Positions 23,255 to 32,233 of a stretch of DNA of 33,786 bases are shown here, piece after piece. The translations under genes were made by a program, and so were the position numbers. Under the pieces are notes generated by a model. It was not told the DNA's origin. It saw only the letters and a program-made list of their open reading frames with translations, and ran no database searches. The stretch spans positions 1 through 33,786 of the forward strand of contig CAUJJI010000004.1 in NCBI GenBank assembly GCA_963205265.1, written 5' to 3'. The stretch is from Pseudomonadota bacterium. GTDB taxonomy: Bacteria > Pseudomonadota > Alphaproteobacteria > Sphingomonadales > Sphingomonadaceae. Every line of letters begins with the position of its first letter. Within the stretch, counting starts at the first letter, position 1.

Positions 23255-23423
23255 CGCCTTCTCCCTCGTTTCGCGCAGCATGTCGCGGCGGGCCGCGGCA
23301 GGTCAAGCGGTTCCGGCCTTGCCAAGGACCGGCGATCTACCTAGTCCGGCAGCATCCGGACGTGATCGCCATGGCGCCCTCGCCTGCGGGACCGGCCCGC
23401 CAACCAAGCCTGCGAGGCGGACT

Positions 23424-25583
23424 ATGAGCACTGGCGTCGAAGCAACGCTGACGAAGGCCCGCAACGCCGCCCGGCAGGGCGACCTGGCGGAAGCGCGGCG
23501 GCTCTACGCGGCAGTGCTCGAGCGATTCCCCGGCAATGCCAAGGCCCGCCGCGCCCTGGCCGAACTCGATTCCGCGCCGGCCGGCACGGCGAGCGCCGCC
23601 GGCGAGGTCGAGCGGCTGGTCGCGCTCTACCAGGGCGGGCACCTCGCCGAAGCGGTGCGCGGTGCCGAGGCGCTGCTGCAGCGCAATCCGCGCTCAGCCA
23701 TGCTCTACAACATCGTCGGTGCCGGCTGCATCGGCCTCAAGCAGTACGAGAAGGCGGAAGCGGCCTATACCAGCGCCGCCGCGATCGAGCCCAACGACGC
23801 CGAGATCCACAACAACCACGGCACGGCCTTGAGCGCCCTCGCCCGGCTGGAGGAAGCGGCGGCCTGCTTCCGCCGCGCGCTGGCGATCCGCCCCGACTAT
23901 GCCGAGGCCCATTACAACCTCGGCAACGCGCTGCGCCGGCAGCACGCGCTCGGCGAAGCGGTGGACTGCTACCTGAAGGCGCTGGCGATCGCGCCCGGCG
24001 ATGCCGAATGCCTCAACAACCTTGGCCTCGCCTATCGCGACCTCGGCCGCCTCGACGAAGCGCTGGCCGCCTACGGCCAGGCCCTGGAAGCCAGGCCGGA
24101 CTTCGCCGATGCGCTGCACAACCTCGGCCTGCTGATGATGGACCGCAGGGACTTCGCCAATGCGATCAAGGCCTATCGCCTCGCGCTGGCGATCGATCCC
24201 GAAAAGGGCGACGCCGCCGGCCAGCTGCTCTACGCCATGGCGCACGCCTGCGATTTCTCGGCCCAGGCGGAATTCGACCGCATGCTGGCCGCAGGCCGCC
24301 TGCAGCCGGGACAGGCGTCGCCCTTCACCATGCTGGTCTTCGCCGACGACCCTGCCCTGCAGCTCGCCTATGCGCGCGCCTGGAGCGAGGCCAGCAGCCC
24401 GCCCCCCGCCCCGGCGCCTGCTCCGGCAGAGCCGCGCGCCCAGGGCGAACGGATCAGGATCGGCTACTTCTCCGCCGATTTCCACGATCACGCCACCATG
24501 CACCTCATGGCCGGCCTGTTCCGCGAGCACGACCGCGAGCGCTTCGAGATCGGCGCCTACAGCTACGGGCCCGACAGCGACGGCGAGCTGCGGCGGCGCC
24601 TGCTCGGCCAGGTCGACCGCTTCGTCGAAGCGAGGGCCTTGTCCGACGCAGAAGTGAGCGAGATCGCGCGCAGCCACGGGCTCGACATCGCGGTCGACCT
24701 CAAGGGCTATACCCAGCACGCGCGGTCGCGGATCTTCGCCGGCCAGCCGGCCCCGGTCCAGGTCAACTACCTGGGCTTTCCCGGCACGATGGGAACCGCC
24801 TGCATCGACTACCTGGTCGCCGATGCCGTCGTCGTCCCGCCGGGCGACGAGGCCGGCTACCGGGAAAGCATCGTCCGCCTGCCCGGCTGCTACCAGCCCA
24901 ACGACGACCTGCGCCCGATCGTCGAGAGCACGGCCGGGCGCGCCGAGCTCGGCCTGCCGGCAGAAGGCTTCGTGTTCTGCTGCTTCAACCACAGCTACAA
25001 GATCAGCGCCCGCGAGTTCGCGATCTGGATGCGGCTGCTGGCCCGGGTCGAGGGCAGCGTGCTGTGGCTGCTGCGCTCGAACCCGCTTGCCGAAGCCAGC
25101 CTGCGCCGCGAGGCGGAGGAGCGCGGCATCGATCCGCAGCGGCTGGTCTTCGCCCCGGTCCTGCCGCACCACGAGCATCTCGGCCGGCTCAGGCACGCCG
25201 ACCTGTTCCTCGACACTTTCAACGTCAATGCCCACACCACGGCCAGCGACGCGCTCTGGGCGGGACTGCCGGTGCTGACCAAGGCCGGCCGCCAGTTCGC
25301 CGCGCGAGTCTGCGCCAGCCTGGTCACGGCCGCCGGGCTGCCCGAGCTCGTCACCACGAGCGTGGCCGCCTACGAGGAGCTCGCGCTCAGGCTGGCCACG
25401 GAGCCGCAGCTGCTCGGCCGATTGCGCGAAAGGCTGGCAGCGGGCCGCGGAAGCTGCGCGCTGTTCGCGACGCGAAGCTACACGCGGCAATTGGAAGCGG
25501 CGTTCGCTGCGATGCACGCGCGCCGCCTTGCCGGGCTCGCCCCCGCCGACATCTCCATCCCGGACTCGCCCCTACCGGCCTGA
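23424..25583 (+). CDS. TPR and SPINDLY/OGT-type (GT41) glycosyltransferase
   Basis: The 719-residue protein has N-terminal TPR repeats (about 10-300), with typical units such as AEAHYNLGNALRRQHALGEA and AECLNNLGLAYRDLGRLDEA. A Pro/Ala linker (about 325-340) leads into a GT41 domain like eukaryotic O-GlcNAc transferase: IGYFSADFHDHATMHLMAGL, PVQVNYLGFPGTMG and FNVNAHTTASDALWAGLPV. Bacterial members transfer sugars to proteins or remain uncharacterised; some glycosylate flagellins or adhesins. The start is the ATG at 23424; upstream frame has no family similarity. Its target is unknown. The double-PilZ gene faces it 21 bases after its stop. Confidence 0.93.
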   Translation: MSTGVEATLTKARNAARQGDLAEARRLYAAVLERFPGNAKARRALAELDSAPAGTASAAGEVERLVALYQGGHLAEAVRGAEALLQRNPRSAMLYNIVGAGCIGLKQYEKAEAAYTSAAAIEPNDAEIHNNHGTALSALARLEEAAACFRRALAIRPDYAEAHYNLGNALRRQHALGEAVDCYLKALAIAPGDAECLNNLGLAYRDLGRLDEALAAYGQALEARPDFADALHNLGLLMMDRRDFANAIKAYRLALAIDPEKGDAAGQLLYAMAHACDFSAQAEFDRMLAAGRLQPGQASPFTMLVFADDPALQLAYARAWSEASSPPPAPAPAPAEPRAQGERIRIGYFSADFHDHATMHLMAGLFREHDRERFEIGAYSYGPDSDGELRRRLLGQVDRFVEARALSDAEVSEIARSHGLDIAVDLKGYTQHARSRIFAGQPAPVQVNYLGFPGTMGTACIDYLVADAVVVPPGDEAGYRESIVRLPGCYQPNDDLRPIVESTAGRAELGLPAEGFVFCCFNHSYKISAREFAIWMRLLARVEGSVLWLLRSNPLAEASLRREAEERGIDPQRLVFAPVLPHHEHLGRLRHADLFLDTFNVNAHTTASDALWAGLPVLTKAGRQFAARVCASLVTAAGLPELVTTSVAAYEELALRLATEPQLLGRLRERLAAGRGSCALFATRSYTRQLEAAFAAMHARRLAGLAPADISIPDSPLPA

Positions 25584-25604
25584 AGCGCCGGCCAGCGACC
25601 GGCT

Positions 25605-26237
25605 TCACCAGCTGTGCGGCTGCGCGGACTGCCGCTCAATCACCCAGCGGGCGAGATCCTCGAAGCCGATCGGCAGGATGAAGTTGAGCCCGGCGACGCC
25701 GTCCTCCACCCAGCGCACTTCGGCCCGGTGGGGCTGCAGCCCTTCGAGGCGCACGACCAGCTCGTCGCCCGGCTGCATCGGGCAGTTGACCACCGCCTTC
25801 ATCCCGCGCTGCGAAATGTCGAGCAGCCTGATCTTGCGCAGGCGCCCGCCGATCTCCACTTCCGCCGGATATTCGATCGGCAGCCGCGGCGCGCGGTTCA
25901 CCCTGGTGCCGACGCTCTTGCTGGCCAGGTTCTGCAGTACCGCGTCGACATCGATGCGCGTGTTGAACCGGATGCCGATCCTGCCCTCCTTCGACCAGAC
26001 GATCACGCCGGTGACGACATGGTCGGGATGGAACTGGACGGTGACCGGCTGCTCGGCGCCGAACTGCGTATAGACCACGCCCATCATGCCGCCCGGGGAA
26101 AGGTTCCTCACCAGGCAGAACCCGCCGAATTCGGCAGTCTCGATGAGAACCGGCCGATAGACCGAGGTCGTCCGCTCGGCCGCGCGGCGGTCGCCGGCGG
26201 GGACCGGGCTCTCTCCCGGCGTGCTCTTGATTTGCAT
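25605..26237 (-). CDS. Protein with two PilZ domains
   Basis: The 210-residue protein holds two PilZ-like barrels. Domain 1 (about 17-105) has RAAER (RxxxR) and VRNLSPGGMMG (the N/DxSxxG motif), the two motifs that bind cyclic di-GMP. Domain 2 (about 115-205) has LLDISQRGMKA but only RxxR-type arginines (NRAPR), so it may not bind the nucleotide. Both domains keep beta-strand-rich patterns. The ATG at 26237 is the only good start; a spaced AGGGGG lies upstream. The protein could link c-di-GMP to surface functions; its partner is not visible. Confidence 0.83.
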   Translation of the reverse strand: MQIKSTPGESPVPAGDRRAAERTTSVYRPVLIETAEFGGFCLVRNLSPGGMMGVVYTQFGAEQPVTVQFHPDHVVTGVIVWSKEGRIGIRFNTRIDVDAVLQNLASKSVGTRVNRAPRLPIEYPAEVEIGGRLRKIRLLDISQRGMKAVVNCPMQPGDELVVRLEGLQPHRAEVRWVEDGVAGLNFILPIGFEDLARWVIERQSAQPHSW

Positions 26238-26500
26238 TATCGTAGTTGACCCCCTAGCCGATAGCCACGATACGCTCTGCCCAGGTGTGCAGGTGACGAG
26301 TTGGCAATCGGAGCCCGAGCGATTTCGATGCACAGGTCATGCTTGAGCCACTAGTGACAATTACCGGGAAGTATGAAACGGTTAATCAGTCAGTGTTACG
26401 CCGCTAGAAGTGCAGGCAAAGGCTTCGGTTTTCGGCCCGTGCAGCGTTAATGCGGAATAACGGACACTCCGGGGCAGGACCGGGAACGGGGAAGGATAAC

Positions 26501-28144
26501 GTGAGCAGCCAGGCCGCAATGGAGGCTGAGCTGGCATCGGTTCTGGCGGACGCGACCTTCGTGCGCTCGCCAGTGCTTGCGCGCCTGCTCGACTACCTTG
26601 TCAGGATGACCCTGCGCGGCGACGGCCACACGCTCAAATCCTATTCGGTGGCGATCGAAGGGCTGGGACGCAGCCCCGATCTCGATCCGCAAGTCGATAC
26701 CTATGCCAGAGTCCAGGTCGCCCGGCTGCGCAAGGCGCTCGACGGCTTCTATGCCTCGGCGGGCGCTTCGCGCCGGCAGCGGCTGACGATCGACAGCGGC
26801 GCCTACACCGTACGCCTGGTGCCGCAGCAGCCCCAGGTGCGGCAGGACCGTCCCGCCGCGACGGAGACGCTGCAGGCACTCCTGCCCCGGCCGGGCCGCC
26901 GCCGCACGCCGCTGCTGATCTTCGCCGCGCTGCTGGTGCTGGGCGCGGCCGTGCTCGGCATCATGGCCTGGCGCTCGCACGAGCAGGCCGAGCTGGCGCG
27001 CTGGCGCAATTTCAACTTTCCCGCGGTGACGGTGACCGTCGAAGACAATTCCGGCGGCCGCGCCGACCCGCGCTACGCCGATCTCCTGCGCCAGGCACTG
27101 CTGATGCGCATGTCGAAGTATTCCGGCATCAGGGTGCTGTACGACAGCGCCGCGAAAGCGAACTATGCGGTGAACCTCAAGCTCTACGCTTCGGGCGACA
27201 ACCTGCTGCTGAACAGCTTCGTGGTCGAGCGGCAGAACGACCGGCTGCTCTGGTCCGGCACCGACGTCACCCTGGCCGAGCGGGCCGATCTCGATCTCAA
27301 CGACGATGAAGCGGTCGCCCGCACCGCCTTCATCGTCGCCCACGGCACCGGCCTGATCGCGGCCAACGAGCGGCGCATGAACTACGATGCCGAAACGCCC
27401 TACGGCTGCTGGCTGCGCTTCACCGGCCAGATGCTCAACAGCCACATGCTCAACGACCCGGTGCTCGCCGACTGCTCGGAGCGCTGGCACGCGGCCATGC
27501 CGGACCGGGCGATCCCGGCCGCCCTCTACGCCTGGAGCCAGCTCGACAAGTCGATCGTCGCGGTCAGCGAGAGCGGGCGCCGCCGCCTGATCGACGATGC
27601 CCTGCGGACGCTGGAACACTCCCGCGCGCTGAACCAGACCTCGCCGTTCCTGCCGACCGTGGCCACGCGCGCCTATGCCTTCGCCGGCGACGACGCGGCG
27701 GTCCACGCCGCGGCCGAGCAGGCGATGGCGCTGAACCCCTACAACCTCGAAGTCGAAGGCTTCGTCGGCACGATCATGGCGCTGCGCAACGACCCGGCCG
27801 GCGAGCCGATCGTCGACCGGGCGATCGCCCGCCATCCCAATCCGCCGCCGTGGTACTTCATCGCCAAGTTCGCCGCGGCCATGATGCGCGAGGATACGGC
27901 AGCGGCCGGCAAGGCCTTGGCGCAGCTGCGCCAGCTCAACCACACGCTGCCGGTCCTGCCGATCTTCGCCGCCGCCTACGAATCGCGCATGGGCGATAAG
28001 GCCAAGGCGCAGAAGAGCTGGCAGCAGGCCGAGGAGATGCTTCCCATCCTGCGAGTCAATCCCGACATCTTCTTCGAGCGTACCCCGCTCTCGCGGCCGG
28101 TCATCGCCCGGCTGAAGCAGTGGCTGGGGCCGGTGCTGGACTAG
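26501..28144 (+). CDS. wHTH-like / transmembrane / TPR regulator-like protein
   Basis: The 547-residue protein starts at the GTG at 26501, with GGGGAAGGA four bases upstream; an ATG at 26450 is also in frame but has no good ribosome-binding site. Residues 1-95 resemble the DNA-binding-like domain seen before TM and TPR segments in other bacteria (FVRSPVLARLLDYLVRMTL, LKSYSVAIEGLGRSPDLDP, VDTYARVQVARLRKALDG). A single span follows at about 135-157 (LLIFAALLVLGAAVLGIMAW). The rest is periplasmic and helical with TPR-like repeats (AEQAMALNPYNLEVEGF). CadC-like transmembrane signalling is one reading, not proven. Confidence 0.8.
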   Translation: MSSQAAMEAELASVLADATFVRSPVLARLLDYLVRMTLRGDGHTLKSYSVAIEGLGRSPDLDPQVDTYARVQVARLRKALDGFYASAGASRRQRLTIDSGAYTVRLVPQQPQVRQDRPAATETLQALLPRPGRRRTPLLIFAALLVLGAAVLGIMAWRSHEQAELARWRNFNFPAVTVTVEDNSGGRADPRYADLLRQALLMRMSKYSGIRVLYDSAAKANYAVNLKLYASGDNLLLNSFVVERQNDRLLWSGTDVTLAERADLDLNDDEAVARTAFIVAHGTGLIAANERRMNYDAETPYGCWLRFTGQMLNSHMLNDPVLADCSERWHAAMPDRAIPAALYAWSQLDKSIVAVSESGRRRLIDDALRTLEHSRALNQTSPFLPTVATRAYAFAGDDAAVHAAAEQAMALNPYNLEVEGFVGTIMALRNDPAGEPIVDRAIARHPNPPPWYFIAKFAAAMMREDTAAAGKALAQLRQLNHTLPVLPIFAAAYESRMGDKAKAQKSWQQAEEMLPILRVNPDIFFERTPLSRPVIARLKQWLGPVLD

Positions 28145-28186
28145 GGCAATTTTTCCTCATCCTTGACGGAGCACGGTCGGACTCGC

Positions 28187-28208
28187 TCGTCGCCCCAGGC
28201 TGCGACGA
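28187..28208. terminator. Hairpin between convergent genes
   Basis: TCGTCGC-CCCAGGCT-GCGACGA forms a 7-bp stem with an 8-base loop in the 91-base gap between the plus-strand regulator gene and hemF. No U-tract follows on either strand, so termination is only possible. Confidence 0.3.
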
Positions 28209-28235
28209 CGATCACTGCCTCCCGTCGCTTGCCCC

Positions 28236-29108
28236 TCAGCTCCACACCGCTTCGGGCGGCAGGCTCATCAGGATGGCGTCGATGTTGCCGCCGGTCTTCA
28301 GGCCGAACAGCGTGCCGCGGTCATAGACGAGGTTGAATTCGGCATAGCGCCCGCGCCATTCGAGCTGGCGCTGCTTTTCGGCGGGAGTGAAGGCCATGCC
28401 CATCCGCCGGCGCACCAGGCGCGGGAAGACCGCCAGGAACGCCTCGCCCACCGCCTTGGTGAAAGCGAAATTGGCTTCCCAGGCGGCCTCGTCGCCGCAT
28501 TCCATGTGGTCGTAGAAGATGCCGCCGACGCCGCGGTGGACCTTGCGGTGGGGGATGTAGAAATAGTCGTCGGCCCATTGCCTGAAGCGGTCGTAGTAGT
28601 CGGCACCATGGGCATCGCAGGCCGCCTTGAACGCGGCGTGGAACTCCGCCGTGTCCTCGTCGTAGGGGATCGGCGGGTTGAGATCGGCGCCGCCGCCGAA
28701 CCATGCCTTGGTCGTGGTCAGGAAGCGCGTGTTCATATGCACGGCCGGCACGTGCGGATTGGCCATGTGCGCGACGAGGCTGATGCCGGTCGCGGAAAAG
28801 GCCGGCCGGTCGGCCGAGGCGCCGTTGATCGTGCCGGCGAAGTCGCGCGACAGTTCGCCGACCACGGTCGAGACGTTGACGCCGACCTTCTCGAACACCT
28901 GGCCCTTCATCAGCCCGCGCACGCCGCCGCCGGTCTCGCCTTCCGCGCCCTCGCCGCCTTCCACCGCGGCGCGCTGCCAGGGGGCATAGTCGAAGGCGGC
29001 GGCGCTGCCCGCCTCGCGCTCGATCGCCTCGAATTCCGCGCAGATCGCGTCGCGCAGGCTTTCGAACCATTCGCGTGCCCGGGCGGTATAGGGTGTCCAG
29101 TCGATCAT
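28236..29108 (-). CDS. hemF: Oxygen-dependent coproporphyrinogen III oxidase
   Basis: HemF oxidatively decarboxylates coproporphyrinogen III to protoporphyrinogen IX in haem synthesis. The 290-residue length fits the family. Motifs: GEGAEGETGGGVRGLMKGQV and VFEKVGVNVSTVVGE near the start, TRFLTTTKAWFGGGADLNP, YDEDTAEFHAAFKAAC, HRGVGGIFYDH and EFNLVYDRGTLFGLKTGG. The start at 29108 gives MIDWTPYTARAREWFESL. It is divergent from pdeM across 62 bases. Confidence 0.97.
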   Translation of the reverse strand: MIDWTPYTARAREWFESLRDAICAEFEAIEREAGSAAAFDYAPWQRAAVEGGEGAEGETGGGVRGLMKGQVFEKVGVNVSTVVGELSRDFAGTINGASADRPAFSATGISLVAHMANPHVPAVHMNTRFLTTTKAWFGGGADLNPPIPYDEDTAEFHAAFKAACDAHGADYYDRFRQWADDYFYIPHRKVHRGVGGIFYDHMECGDEAAWEANFAFTKAVGEAFLAVFPRLVRRRMGMAFTPAEKQRQLEWRGRYAEFNLVYDRGTLFGLKTGGNIDAILMSLPPEAVWS

Positions 29109-29170
29109 CGGCTTCCTCTCGGTGGTCGGCGCCGCTTGCCAAATCCCCGGCGCTGCGGCAAGGGCAAGCC

Positions 29171-29848
29171 ATGGTTCCCTTTTCGTTCGCAGGCGAGGAT
29201 ATGTGGCTGGTCCACGGCCGCGCGCTCTTCTGGCCGCGCGAGCAGGCGCTGCTGGTCGCCGACCTGCATCTCGAGAAGGCGAGCTACTTCGCCGGCCATG
29301 GCCAACTGCTGCCGCCCTACGACAGCCGCGCCACGCTCGAGCGGCTGGCGCTGGCCGTGGGCGAGACCGGCGCACGCCGCGTCTATGCGCTGGGCGACAG
29401 CTTCCACGACGATTCGGGCGAAGCGCGGCTCGAGCCGCATGCCGCGGGCATGCTGGCGGCGCTGACGCGGGCGACGCAATGGGTCTGGATCACCGGCAAT
29501 CACGATTCCCGCTTCCGCGCCGCGATCGGCGGCGATTGCGCACAGGAGGCCGGGGTCGGTCCGCTGGTGCTCCGCCACAAGGCCGAGGGCGACGAGAGCC
29601 GGCCCGAGCTCTCCGGCCACTACCACCCCCGCCTGACGCTGACCCGGCGCGGCCGCCGAATCGCCCGGCCCTGCGCGGTGATGAGCGAGCGGCGGCTGAT
29701 CCTGCCCGCCTTCGGCGCCCTGACCGGGGGCATGGATGCGGCCGATCCCGTCATCGTCGCCGCAATGCAGCCGGCCCGGGCGATCGACGCCGTGCTGCCC
29801 GCTGCCGGCCGTCTCGTGCAGTATCCGCTGTGGCGAGCCGCCGCATGA
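29171..29848 (+). CDS. pdeM: Ligase-associated DNA-repair phosphoesterase PdeM
   Basis: The 225-residue calcineurin-like metallophosphoesterase shows VADLHLEKASYF, YALGDSFHDDSG, WITGNHDSRF and ELSGHYHPRL, the metal-ligand blocks of the PdeM family, described as part of a DNA-ligase-associated repair set. Partner genes (LigB, helicase, exonuclease) do not lie next to it here. The start at 29171 is chosen because the family begins here, and AAGGG precedes it. It is upstream of infC on the same strand, by about 120 bases. Confidence 0.88.
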   Translation: MVPFSFAGEDMWLVHGRALFWPREQALLVADLHLEKASYFAGHGQLLPPYDSRATLERLALAVGETGARRVYALGDSFHDDSGEARLEPHAAGMLAALTRATQWVWITGNHDSRFRAAIGGDCAQEAGVGPLVLRHKAEGDESRPELSGHYHPRLTLTRRGRRIARPCAVMSERRLILPAFGALTGGMDAADPVIVAAMQPARAIDAVLPAAGRLVQYPLWRAAA

Positions 29849-29927
29849 TTGCCAAGGCAGGGCGGACAAGCGATTATTCCCACTTTCCTTGACGGCGCGA
29901 TTCGATCTAAGGACGCGCGCAGTCGAC

Positions 29928-29953
29928 CACCATCGCAGCACACCATCGCAGCA
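29928..29953 (+). repeat. 13-bp tandem direct repeat in the infC leader
   Basis: CACCATCGCAGCA occurs twice in succession (29928-29940 and 29941-29953), seven bases before the infC ribosome-binding site. Role unknown. Confidence 0.6.
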
Positions 29954-29959
29954 ACAGCC

Positions 29960-29974
29960 AGGAGAGCACTTATA
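29960..29974 (+). promoter_or_regulatory. Ribosome-binding site and AUA start of infC
   Basis: AGGAGAG (29960-29966) stands five bases before ATA at 29972-29974, in frame with IF-3. The in-frame ATGs at 29993 and 29996 have no Shine-Dalgarno. In E. coli infC starts with AUU, which lets IF-3 repress its own translation; an AUA here would do the same. The identification is inference from spacing and homology. Confidence 0.6.
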
Positions 29975-30514
29975 GCACCCCCACCCCGGCGCATGATGAC
30001 GCCCCCCGTGAAGAGCGGGCCGCGCTTCAACAACATGATCTCTGTCGACAAGGTTCGCGTCATCGACGAGAACGGTGAAAATCTGGGCGTCATGTATACG
30101 CGCGAGGCGATCGAGCAGGCTGCCGAAGTCGGCCTGGACCTGGTCGAAGTCTCGCCGAACGCCGATCCCCCGGTGTGCAAGTTCCTCGATGTCGGCAAAT
30201 TCCGCTACGAAGCGCAGAAGAAGGCCAATCTCGCGCGCAAGACGCAGAAGACGCAGGACATCAAGGAAATCAAGATGCGTCCCAACATCGATGATCACGA
30301 CTACGACGTGAAGATGCGCAACGTGCAGCGCTTCATCGAGGACGGCGACAAGGTCAAGATCACCCTGCGCTTCCGTGGCCGCGAGCTGTCGCACCAGCAG
30401 CTCGGCATGGACCTGCTGCGCCGCGTGCAGGAAGACATCGCCGAAGTCGCCAAGGTCGAGGCCTATCCCCGCATGGAAGGCCGCCAGATGCTGATGGTGT
30501 TGGCGCCGAAGTAA
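29972..30514 (+). CDS. infC: Translation initiation factor IF-3
   Basis: IF-3 binds the 30S subunit, prevents early 50S joining and checks the start codon. The product from the ATA at 29972 has 180 residues. The N domain starts around [40 protein letters not shown] follows, and [18 protein letters not shown] is the conserved signature. A Lys-rich linker ([20 protein letters not shown]) leads into the C domain with [16 protein letters not shown]. No rpmI or rplT follows, unlike in enterics. A frame extending to 29849 is not supported. Confidence 0.95.
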   Translation: MAPPPRRMMTPPVKSGPRFNNMISVDKVRVIDENGENLGVMYTREAIEQAAEVGLDLVEVSPNADPPVCKFLDVGKFRYEAQKKANLARKTQKTQDIKEIKMRPNIDDHDYDVKMRNVQRFIEDGDKVKITLRFRGRELSHQQLGMDLLRRVQEDIAEVAKVEAYPRMEGRQMLMVLAPK

Positions 30515-30538
30515 GTTGCATGGCCGTCCCGCCGTACC

Positions 30539-30696
30539 AGCTCCCCGGCGCAGGCCGGGGCCTCGGTCGGCTGGGCAGGATTCGGCGAGAGCGCTGCCGA
30601 TGATCGTCCCTCTGTAGCCGGCCTGCGCCGGGGAGCGGGCTTGCTGCAAAGTTCCATCGACGAAGCCGGCAGTCCTGGGTCGATCCCGGGACGACG
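30539..30696. repeat. Inverted GC-rich palindromes after infC
   Basis: The palindrome at 30539-30563 (core CCCCGGC-GCAG-GCCGGGG) reappears inverted at 30617-30636 (GCCGGCCTGCGCCGGGGAGC), 53 bases apart. A third palindrome of the GTCCCGGG family follows at 30672-30696. They fill the infC-permease gap and may end infC transcription; that is inferred. Confidence 0.65.
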
Positions 30697-30763
30697 AACG
30701 GCCCCCACCTTGCCTCCCGCCCCCGCGCTGCTAAACCCCTGCGCCAAGGGATCGGGGGCACGA

Positions 30764-32170
30764 ATGACCACTGCGCGTATCGGCTTTCTCGTCGGCCTGG
30801 CCGGCTTCGTCCTCACATTCGTCCTCCCTCCGCCCGAGGGCATGCCGGCCCTGGCCTGGCCGACCGCCGGGCTGGTCTGGTGGATGGCGGTCTGGTGGAT
30901 GACCGAGGCGCTGCCGCTCTATGCCACCGCTTTCCTGCCTTTCGTCGTGCTGCCGCTGATCGGCGTCGCCGATGCCAACAAGACGGCCTCGGCCTATTAC
31001 TCGCCGATCATGTTCCTGTTCATCGGCGGCGCCTTCCTGGCGCTGTCGATCGAGCGGACCGGCCTGCACCGCCGCCTGGCGCTCGCCATCCTCAGCCGCG
31101 CCGGCGACACCCCCTGGCGAGTCCTGCTGGCGGTGATGACCGCGACCGCGCTGCTTTCCTCGATCAATTCCAATACGTCGACCGCGCTGATCATGATGCC
31201 GATGGCGCTGGCCATGCTCGCCGCCGGCGGCGTCCAGCCGGGCGAGACCAAAGGCATCGCCGGCGCCCTGCCGATGGGCATCGCCTTCGCCGCCAACATC
31301 GGCGGCTTCGGCACCATCGTCGGCACCCCGACCAACGCCATCGGCGTCGGCCTTATCGAGAAGTCGGTGGGGGTGAAGATCAGCTTTGCCGAATGGAGCC
31401 TCTACGGCGTTCCCGTCGTCCTCCTCGGCGTCCCGCTGGCGGCGCTGATCATCGCCCGCGTCCAGCGCCTGCGCGACGATCGCTTCGATCCCACCGCGGC
31501 CCGCGCGGCCATCGCCGGCGCCAGCGAATGGACCGTGCCCGAGAAGCGCCTGGTTCCCGTCGTCGCGCTGGCGCTGCTCGCCTGGCTGTCGCAGCCGCTG
31601 CTCGAGCCGCTGTTTCCCAAGGGCGCGCTGACCGACGGGACGATCGCCGCCATCGCCGGGCTCGCGCTCTTCGTCCTGCCCGACGGCACCGGCCGGCCGA
31701 TGCTGGTCTGGCAGGAAGCCAACCGCGCGCCGTGGGACGTCGTGCTGATGTTCGGCGGCGGCCTCGCCCTGGCGATGGGCATGGGCGAGGCCGGCCTTGC
31801 CGACTGGCTCGGCGCCAAGCTGCTGCCGCTCTCGGCAGTGCCGCTGCCGGTGCTCGCGCTGGTGCTGGTGGGCTTCGTCATCGTCATCACCGAGTTCGCC
31901 AGCAACGTCGCCTGCGCGACCGGGATCATGCCGGTAGTGGCGGCGCTGGTCGTGGCGCTGGGCGCGGACCCGATCCTGCTCGCCCTGCCGGCCGCCATCG
32001 CCGCCAGCTGGGGCTTCATGCTGCCGGCCGGGACCGGGCCGAACGCGATCGCCTGGGCCACCGGCCATGTCGCCCTGCCGCGGGTGCTTAAGGCCGGCTT
32101 CCTCCTCGACGTCTGCGGGATCTTCCTGATCGTCGGGGTCATCTGGGGCGTCGCCGCGCTCGTCCATTGA
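30764..32170 (+). CDS. SLC13/DASS family anion permease
   Basis: The 468-residue inner-membrane protein has about 11 to 12 spans and the two repeat signatures of the divalent-anion:Na+ symporter family: SINSNTSTALIMMPMALA near residue 135 and TEFASNVACATGIMPVV near 378, plus GGFGTIVGTPTNAIG. SNT/SNV triads bind Na+ and substrate. Likely substrates are C4-dicarboxylates, citrate or sulfate; not decidable from sequence. The ATG at 30764 is preferred; the longer frame runs through repeats. Located between the palindromes and the MFS permease, which may share its transcript. Confidence 0.92.
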   Translation: MTTARIGFLVGLAGFVLTFVLPPPEGMPALAWPTAGLVWWMAVWWMTEALPLYATAFLPFVVLPLIGVADANKTASAYYSPIMFLFIGGAFLALSIERTGLHRRLALAILSRAGDTPWRVLLAVMTATALLSSINSNTSTALIMMPMALAMLAAGGVQPGETKGIAGALPMGIAFAANIGGFGTIVGTPTNAIGVGLIEKSVGVKISFAEWSLYGVPVVLLGVPLAALIIARVQRLRDDRFDPTAARAAIAGASEWTVPEKRLVPVVALALLAWLSQPLLEPLFPKGALTDGTIAAIAGLALFVLPDGTGRPMLVWQEANRAPWDVVLMFGGGLALAMGMGEAGLADWLGAKLLPLSAVPLPVLALVLVGFVIVITEFASNVACATGIMPVVAALVVALGADPILLALPAAIAASWGFMLPAGTGPNAIAWATGHVALPRVLKAGFLLDVCGIFLIVGVIWGVAALVH

Positions 32171-32233
32171 CGCTGTGCACCGAGCCTGCCTAGGTAAGAT
32201 CGCCGAACACCTGTTCAGCCTCGGGAGAAGACG

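Noticed and set aside
20565..23306. A single 913-codon fusion of LLM and GMC enzymes
   Set aside because: The N-terminal part is the wrong frame for the luciferase-like gene, which is well read in its own frame at 22178-23254. The GMC protein begins at 22160.
30641..30763. N-terminal extension of the SLC13 permease
   Set aside because: The extension translates the intergenic palindromes; the first membrane span begins just after the ATG at 30764.
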